DNA from: Massilia rhizosphaerae
GTDB lineage: Bacteria > Pseudomonadota > Gammaproteobacteria > Burkholderiales > Burkholderiaceae_D
Assembly: GCF_016093545.1 (NCBI RefSeq)
Contig: NZ_JADKYX010000004.1
Location: 1 to 64,000 of the forward strand
DNA length: 64,000 nt
Direction of reading: 5' to 3'
The position numbers were made by a program, and so were the translations under genes. Each line of letters starts with the position of its first letter. Position 1 is the first letter of the stretch. A model generated the notes under the pieces. That model was not told where the DNA came from and ran no database searches. It saw only the letters and a list, made by a program, of their open reading frames with translations. Shown here piece by piece: positions 59,027 through 64,000 of the stretch.

Positions 59027-59959
59027 ATGCAATTTTCCGTCTACCAGCAAAGCGATATCGGCGGCCGCAAACTCAACCAGGACCGCATGGGCTATCTGTA
59101 CACGCGCGAAGCGCTGCTGCTCGTGCTGGCGGACGGCATGGGCGGCCATCTGCGCGGCGAGGTCGCGGCCACGATCGCCCTGCAAAGCATCGCCAGGCGC
59201 TTCAAGGCGCAGGCCGCGCCGTACGTGCGCAAGCCCGAGCGCTTCCTCGAGGAGGCCCTGCAGCAGGCCCACGCCGACATCCTGCACTACACGCGCGAGC
59301 ACGCGATGCCGGACAGTCCGCGCACGACGATCGTCGCCTGCCTCGTGCAGCACAACAGCGCCGTCTGGGCCCACTGCGGCGATTCGCGCCTGTACTGGCT
59401 GCGCCGCGGCCAGGTGCTCGGGCGCACGCGCGACCATTCGCACATCGAGTACCTGATCGCGAAAGGGCAGGCCGACGCGAGCGAGCGCGCCACCCACCCG
59501 GACCGCAACAAGCTGTACAACTGCCTGGGCGCGTCGGCGCCGCCCAAGGTCGAGCTGTCGCGCCAGGCCAGCCTGCAGCCGGGCGACATCCTGCTGCTGT
59601 GCTCCGACGGCCTGTGGTCGGTCCTGCCCGACACCGAGATCGCGCACCGCCTGTCCGCGGCGACGATCGTGCAGGCCGTGCCGGAGCTGATCGCGATGGC
59701 GACCGCCATCGCCGGCAGCCGCGGCGACAACACGACGGCGCTGGCCATCCAGTGGCAAGGCGCGGGCACGTCGGCCGACGCGGGCGACCCGAGCATCGTG
59801 TCGACGCAGACGGTGCCGGAGGGCGAGGTCGCGAGCCGCATCGACGCCCCGGCCGCCGCCGCCGCCGGGCCGGACGACCCGTTCGACGAGGACGACATCG
59901 AAAAGGCGATCGCCGAGATCCGCGACGCGATCGAGAAGTCGTCGCAGATCCTGAAATAA
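59027..59959 (+). CDS. PP2C-type Ser/Thr protein phosphatase
   Basis: A 310-residue metal-dependent phosphatase. Motifs: GGRKLNQDRMGY, LADGMGGHLRGEVAA, HCGDSRLYWLRRGQ, LLLCSDGLWSVLPD and SRGDNTTALAIQWQ, covering the metal-binding aspartates. The catalytic domain ends near 240; an Ala/Asp/Glu-rich tail follows. Co-transcribed with the kinase. Targets are unknown. Confidence 0.93.
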   Translation: MQFSVYQQSDIGGRKLNQDRMGYLYTREALLLVLADGMGGHLRGEVAATIALQSIARRFKAQAAPYVRKPERFLEEALQQAHADILHYTREHAMPDSPRTTIVACLVQHNSAVWAHCGDSRLYWLRRGQVLGRTRDHSHIEYLIAKGQADASERATHPDRNKLYNCLGASAPPKVELSRQASLQPGDILLLCSDGLWSVLPDTEIAHRLSAATIVQAVPELIAMATAIAGSRGDNTTALAIQWQGAGTSADAGDPSIVSTQTVPEGEVASRIDAPAAAAAGPDDPFDEDDIEKAIAEIRDAIEKSSQILK

Positions 59960-59986
59960 CACCAACCACAGACTCAAAGGACATCC

Positions 59987-60721
59987 ATGACCGAATCCCT
60001 CCGCCCCAGCGGCCGTGCCGTCGACCAGCTGCGCGCCATCCGCATCACCCGCCAGTACACGAAGCACGCCGAAGGTTCCGTGCTGATCGAGTGCGGTGAC
60101 ACCAAGGTGATCTGCACCGCCAGCATCGAAGAAAAAGTGCCGGGCTTCCTGAAGGGGAAAGGGCAGGGCTGGCTGACGGCCGAATACGGCATGCTGCCGC
60201 GCTCCACGCACACGCGCATGGACCGCGAGGCGGCGCGCGGCAAGCAGTCCGGCCGCACGCAGGAAATCCAGCGCCTGATCGGCCGCTCGCTGCGCGCCGC
60301 ATTCGACCTGGCAGCCTTCGGCGAACGCACGCTGCACCTGGACTGCGACGTGATCCAGGCCGACGGCGGCACGCGCACGGCGTCGATCACGGGCGCGATG
60401 GTGGCGGCCTACGACGCCTTCTCGCGCCTCGTGGCGGCGGGGCTGGTGCCGGCCGTGCCGGTGAAGCATTTCGTGGCCGCGATCTCGGTCGGCGTCGTGG
60501 GCGGCGTGCCCGTGCTCGACCTGGACTACGTCGAGGATTCGAGCTGCGATACCGACATGAACGTCGTGATGACGGATGCCGGGCACTTCGTCGAAGTGCA
60601 GGGCACGGCCGAGGGCGAGGCGTTCGACCGGGCGGGCATGAATCGCCTGCTCGACCTGGCGGAGCTGGGGATTGGCGAGTTGGTGACCTTGCAGAAGCGG
60701 GCGCTGGGCCTGGCGGCATGA
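59987..60721 (+). CDS. rph: Ribonuclease PH
   Basis: A 244-residue phosphate-dependent 3'-to-5' exonuclease that matures tRNA ends. [40 protein letters not shown] and the phosphate-binding [20 protein letters not shown] region are full family matches, and length is standard. It follows the phosphatase by 27 nt. Its frequent downstream partner rdgB is not here; a repeat and DUF4337 follow instead. Confidence 0.97.
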   Translation: MTESLRPSGRAVDQLRAIRITRQYTKHAEGSVLIECGDTKVICTASIEEKVPGFLKGKGQGWLTAEYGMLPRSTHTRMDREAARGKQSGRTQEIQRLIGRSLRAAFDLAAFGERTLHLDCDVIQADGGTRTASITGAMVAAYDAFSRLVAAGLVPAVPVKHFVAAISVGVVGGVPVLDLDYVEDSSCDTDMNVVMTDAGHFVEVQGTAEGEAFDRAGMNRLLDLAELGIGELVTLQKRALGLAA

Positions 60722-60743
60722 CGTACCCGGTGTACGCACGTTT

Positions 60744-60786
60744 GGTGGGTGTTTGATGCCGGGGGCATCAAACACGGGCGCCCACC
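60744..60786. repeat. GATGCC-type hairpin repeat
   Basis: TGTTTGATGCC (60750-60760), GGG, GGCATCAAACA (60764-60774) form a perfect 11-bp stem inside outer GGTGGG / CCCACC arms. It lies between the convergent rph and DUF4337 genes and may end both transcripts. Confidence 0.85.
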
Positions 60787-60793
60787 GTTTCGT

Positions 60794-61360
60794 TCACGAC
60801 AACAACCCCGTCAACCAACTCGGGTGGAACGGCAACCCGAACAACCCGGCCACGCCGTAGAACACGCCGACCGCCGTCGGCACCAGCGCCGCGAGATACA
60901 GCCAGCGCTGGCGCGTCAGCGCGGTGACGGCCAGCAGCGACAAGGCCAGCGCCAGCGCCGCGTCGGACAGGTCGAACTGGTCGTCGCGGTAATTCAGCGC
61001 GTCGTATGTCGCCTGGTCCTGCTTGGCCTGCGCCTGCACGTCGTTCTTCTTCTGCGCCTGCTCGCGCTCCAGCTTTTCCAGTTCCGCGATCGCGGCGGCG
61101 TAGCCTGCCTGCTCGCCCGCCGGGCGGCCGGCCGCGACGAGACGCAGCTGCAGCAGGGTCGTATGCGCCTGTTCCTGGCGCAGATTGCGGGCCTGGTAGA
61201 ACGCCCAGTGGTCGATCTTGTCGGCCTGCGCCTGCTGCATCGCCTGCACGATGTTGTCGTCCTTGATCTTGCAGACGCCCATGAAGGACGCCAGCAGCGC
61301 GACGGTCAGCGCGACCTTGCGATCGAGCCTGGAGTCGCCGGTGATTTCGATACCTTCCAT
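60794..61360 (-). CDS. DUF4337 family membrane protein
   Basis: A 188-residue protein with a hydrophobic helix near the start (about 16-30), a helical coiled-coil middle (ELEKLEREQAQKKNDVQAQA), and two hydrophobic helices at the end (about 133-150 and 155-175). This matches DUF4337, whose function is unknown. The DNIVQAMQQAQADKIDHWAF segment is typical. It follows the ABC ATPase by one base, so the two are likely co-transcribed. Confidence 0.78.
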   Translation of the reverse strand: MEGIEITGDSRLDRKVALTVALLASFMGVCKIKDDNIVQAMQQAQADKIDHWAFYQARNLRQEQAHTTLLQLRLVAAGRPAGEQAGYAAAIAELEKLEREQAQKKNDVQAQAKQDQATYDALNYRDDQFDLSDAALALALSLLAVTALTRQRWLYLAALVPTAVGVFYGVAGLFGLPFHPSWLTGLLS

Positions 61361-61361
61361 G

Positions 61362-62657
61362 TCACTCCTTCGAATTGCCCGTCCCCGGCAGCTTCAGCCG
61401 GCCCGTGTGATAGTCGTATTCGTACAGCTCGCCGTAGCGGCCCCACTCGATCGCCACTTCCAGCATGCGCTTGGCCTGGTCCGCTTCCAGCGTGTCTTCC
61501 AGCAGGTCGATGAACGGATCTTCCGGCAGCGCGCCGCCCGGCTCAATCTCCAGTTGGCGGCGGATGCGCGCGGCCAGCGGCACGTTCTTCAGCAACTGCT
61601 GGCCAAACAGCGTCTGGCGCAGCGCCTGGTCGGCCTGGACGTAGCGCCGGCCCAGGCCCGTGAGCGCGATGTCGCCGCGCTCGACGTGCGCGAGGCCCAG
61701 CAGGCCCAGCGCCTCGTAGGTCGGGAACAGTTCCTCGTCCGGCAGCTCGGTGTCTTCGGACAGTTGCGGCAGGTCGGCGCGGCCGTCGTACGGGGTGCCG
61801 GCCAGCAGGTCCAGCACGCTCTCGATGCGCCCCACGTCCGTGTCCGGCAGGCGGTAGTCGATCGCCGCCGCGCGCGCCGCCGCGGGGACGGCCGCCGGGC
61901 GCATCGTCATCAGGCCGTAGACCTCGTCGACGAGCGCGCGCACCGCCGGCGCGTCGGCATTGCGCGGGCGCGGCAGGTCGATGCGGATCTCGTGGCGCAC
62001 GCGGCCCGGATCGCTGGACAGGATGATGATGCGGTCCGCCATCATGACGGCTTCCTCGATGTTGTGCGACACGATCAGGATGCCGCGCGTGGGAATCCGC
62101 TTGCCGTCCCACAGGTCGAGGATGTCGCCGCGCAGCGTCTCGCCGGTGAGCACGTCGAGCGCCGAGAAGGCTTCGTCCATCAGCAGCACGTCCGGATGCG
62201 TGACGAGCGCGCGCGCGATGCCCACGCGCTGGCGCATGCCGCCCGACAGCTCGCGCGGCAGCGCGCTGCCGAAGCCCGACAGGCCGATCAGGTCGAGCAT
62301 GGCGTCGGCCCGCTCGCGCCGCACGGCGGGCGCCACGCCCTGCGCTTCCAGGCCCAGTTCCACGTTCTGCTGCACGGTCAGCCAGGGGAACAGCGCGAAC
62401 GATTGGAACACCATCGCCACGCCGGACAGCGGCCCGCGGATGGGACGCCCGCGGTATTCGACCTTGCCGGCATCGGCCGGCACGAGGCCCGCCACGATGC
62501 GCAGCAGCGTCGACTTGCCGGAGCCGGATTTGCCGAGCAGCGCGACGATCTCGCCGTCCGCCAGGGTGAAGTCGACGCCTTCGAGCACGGTGCGCGGGGC
62601 GCCGTCGGCGCTGCGGAAGGCCTTGCCCACGCCTTTCAGTTCAACCAGGTTTTCCAT
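61362..62657 (-). CDS. ABC transporter ATPase with C-terminal AAA-associated domain (nitrate/sulfonate/bicarbonate type)
   Basis: A 431-residue protein. Residues 1-250 are an importer-type ATPase: Walker A LLGKSGSGKSTL, signature LSGGMRQRVGIA, Walker B VLLMDEAFSALD and switch His VSHNIEEAV. Residues about 290-425 form an extra AAA-associated domain (LFPTYEALGLLGLAHVERGD, FIDLLEDTLEADQAKRMLEV), which probably has a regulatory role. Start at 62657 (MENLVELKG). It works with the fused permease upstream. The substrate is unknown; no binding protein is in the window. Confidence 0.9.
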   Translation of the reverse strand: MENLVELKGVGKAFRSADGAPRTVLEGVDFTLADGEIVALLGKSGSGKSTLLRIVAGLVPADAGKVEYRGRPIRGPLSGVAMVFQSFALFPWLTVQQNVELGLEAQGVAPAVRRERADAMLDLIGLSGFGSALPRELSGGMRQRVGIARALVTHPDVLLMDEAFSALDVLTGETLRGDILDLWDGKRIPTRGILIVSHNIEEAVMMADRIIILSSDPGRVRHEIRIDLPRPRNADAPAVRALVDEVYGLMTMRPAAVPAAARAAAIDYRLPDTDVGRIESVLDLLAGTPYDGRADLPQLSEDTELPDEELFPTYEALGLLGLAHVERGDIALTGLGRRYVQADQALRQTLFGQQLLKNVPLAARIRRQLEIEPGGALPEDPFIDLLEDTLEADQAKRMLEVAIEWGRYGELYEYDYHTGRLKLPGTGNSKE

Positions 62658-62676
62658 GATCGGTTCCAGTTTAGGT

Positions 62677-62740
62677 GTGGTGGGCACGGGGTGCCCACCC
62701 TACGTTCAGTATCGGGTAGGGTGGGCACTCCGTGCCCACC
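62677..62740. repeat. GTGGGCAC-family palindromic doublet
   Basis: GTGGGCACGGGGTGCCCACC..CTAC and GTAGGGTGGGCACTCCGTGC..CCACC are two hairpins in opposite orientation, separated by about 12 nt. It lies between the permease stop and the ATPase start within one operon. Confidence 0.85.
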
Positions 62741-62747
62741 ATGCGCA

Positions 62748-64000
62748 TCAGCGGCTGCGATCCTCGGCCAGCAGGTACAGGCGGCGCCAGAAGAAGCGGT
62801 TGAGCAGCATGACGAACACGCACATCACGCCGATGCCGAGCGCGATGCGGTGGAAGTCGCCGGCGTCCGTCATCTGCTTGATGTAGCTGCCCAGACCATC
62901 GGCCACGAGCGACGTCTTGCCCCACGTGACGTATTCGGCCACGATGCTCGCGTTCCACGAGCCGCCGCTGGCGGTGATCGCGCCCGTCACGAAACTCGGG
63001 AACACGGCCGGCAGGTACACGCGCTTCCATTTCAGCCAGCCCGTCAGCCCCAGGTTGTCGGCCGCGAGGCGCAACTCGTTCGGCAGCGTCGACGCGCCCG
63101 CGACGACGTTGAACAGGATGTACCACTGGGTGCCGAACACCATCAATGGGCTCAGCCACACGTTCGGGTTCAGGCGCAGGTGCACGAGGGCGTACACGAC
63201 GATCGGGAACATCAGGTTCACGGGGAACGCGGCCAGGAATTGCGCCAGCGCCTGCACGGCCTGGGCATAGCGCGGGCGCAGGCCGATCCAGACGGCGGCG
63301 GGCACCCACACGAGCGACGCGAGGCCGATCAGCAGCATCACCCGCACGAGCGTGATGCAGCCCAGGCCCACGACGCGCAGCGCCTCGCTCCAGCCCACCT
63401 GGGCGTGGATGAACATCAGGAAGCGCCACGCGCCCAGCAGCGCGAGCAGCACGACGAGCCGGTCCACGGTGCGGGTCGAGAGCGCGAAGCGCGCCCGGCG
63501 CGGCGGCGCCTCGACGGCTTCCGGCGTGCCGAACCAGCCGAGCGTGCGCGCGAGCGTCGCCCACATGCGGTCGGTGAGCGCGCGGATCCACACACTGCGC
63601 CTGCCCCAGTCCAGCACCCACGATTGCTGGGCGTATTCGCCCTGCGATTCCTCGAAGCGGAATTTGTCGGCCCACGCCAGCAAGGGACGGAAGAACAACT
63701 GGTCGTACAGCAGGATGCCGGCGAACATGGCGGCGATGGCCCAGGCGATGGCGGCGCCCTGTTTCTGTTCGATGGCGACGGCGATGTAGGCGCCGATGCC
63801 GGGCAGCTTGATGTCCTGGCCCGCCACCGAGATCGCCTCGGCCGCGACGAGGAAGAACCAGCCGCCGGACATCGACATCATCATGTTCCACAGCAGCGCC
63901 GGCATCGCGTACGGCAGGTCCAGGCGCCAGAAGCGCTGCCACGGCGACAGCCGGAACACACGCGCCGCTTCCGCCAGTTCGGGCGGGATCGTCTTCATCG
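62748..64000 (-). CDS. Fused ABC transporter permease, C-terminal part (cut by window edge)
   Basis: At least 417 residues; the frame runs off the right edge, so the N-terminus is missing. Two importer permease modules are joined. The first shows its EAA loop at the window edge (ELAEAARVFRLSPWQRFWRL), and the second has another (ELRLAADNLGLTGWLKWKRV). Both are followed by PAL/PSF-type segments. About nine membrane helices are visible. This double layout is known for nitrate/sulfonate-type transporters that form a single-chain channel. It is paired with the ATPase at 61362-62657. The internal Met near 63998 is not the real start because the EAA loop lies mid-domain. Confidence 0.88.
   Translation of the reverse strand, partial: MKTIPPELAEAARVFRLSPWQRFWRLDLPYAMPALLWNMMMSMSGGWFFLVAAEAISVAGQDIKLPGIGAYIAVAIEQKQGAAIAWAIAAMFAGILLYDQLFFRPLLAWADKFRFEESQGEYAQQSWVLDWGRRSVWIRALTDRMWATLARTLGWFGTPEAVEAPPRRARFALSTRTVDRLVVLLALLGAWRFLMFIHAQVGWSEALRVVGLGCITLVRVMLLIGLASLVWVPAAVWIGLRPRYAQAVQALAQFLAAFPVNLMFPIVVYALVHLRLNPNVWLSPLMVFGTQWYILFNVVAGASTLPNELRLAADNLGLTGWLKWKRVYLPAVFPSFVTGAITASGGSWNASIVAEYVTWGKTSLVADGLGSYIKQMTDAGDFHRIALGIGVMCVFVMLLNRFFWRRLYLLAEDRSR

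Noticed and set aside
1..64000. tRNA, rRNA, riboswitch, integrase or prophage genes
   Set aside because: None recognised on either strand by reading; a structure-based search would be needed to exclude small RNAs.

Overview
The window is high-GC, densely coded DNA from a betaproteobacterium. Gene order and protein style best fit the Oxalobacteraceae (Massilia/Janthinobacterium group); this is inference, since no rRNA is present. Most of it (about 2.8-48.3 kb) is a large flagellar locus for one polar-type flagellum with FlhF/FlhG placement control, sigma-28 (FliA) control and c-di-GMP control.

Layout. 0-2.1 kb: start of a mannose-1-phosphate guanylyltransferase (minus strand) and a WecA/MraY-like polyprenyl-phosphate glycosyl-1-phosphate transferase, i.e. 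the edge of an exopolysaccharide locus. 2.8-7.3 kb: flhF-flhG-fliA-motC-motD. 7.4-11.3 kb: a secreted M35 metalloprotease and a membrane PAS/GGDEF/EAL protein. 11.35-24.2 kb: flgN-flgM and flgA (minus) facing flgBCDEFGHIJ and flgKL (plus). 24.4-35.9 kb: fliR-Q-P-O-N-M-L, then fliK-J-I-H-G-F (all minus). 36.1 kb: fliE. 36.7-38.3 kb: an ECF sigma / DUF4142 / cupredoxin operon. 38.6-46.4 kb: ycgR, a stand-alone FlhB C-terminal homologue, a second FliK-like protein, fliT, fliS, fliD, flaG, fliC (minus). 46.7-51.2 kb: a diguanylate cyclase, a NarL-type regulator with a soluble PAS kinase, and a membrane protein. 51.3-60.7 kb: housekeeping genes greB, heme oxygenase, fatty-acid hydroxylase, spoT-rpoZ-gmk-yicC, a Ser/Thr kinase with PP2C phosphatase, and rph. 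60.8-64 kb: a DUF4337 protein and an ABC importer (ATPase and fused permease, cut by the window edge).

Regulation can be read from the DNA. Four sites match the FliA consensus with the same 11-nt spacer, upstream of flgM, flgK, fliD and fliC. Two near-identical sites (GGCGGCGGGAACG-N17-ATCSAAT) lie directly upstream of the ECF sigma gene and of the DUF4142 gene, which points to an autoregulated regulon.

Two families of dispersed palindromic repeats punctuate the locus. One is built on GGGGTCAGAGC: four long four-copy elements and three short hairpins, nearly all within a few bases of a stop codon. The other is built on GTGGGCAC or GATGCC hairpins. Two long GGGGTCAGAGC elements with matching internal edges bracket the ECF-sigma operon exactly, so it looks like a cassette set into the flagellar locus. 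Other oddities: FlhG has lost its Walker A motif but keeps the FlhF-activating N-terminus; FlgE has an Ala-rich insertion; FliO has a lipobox and a long Pro/Ala linker; and a second FliK-like protein is paired with a free FlhB-CC domain. No tRNA, rRNA, CRISPR array, intact insertion sequence or prophage was seen.
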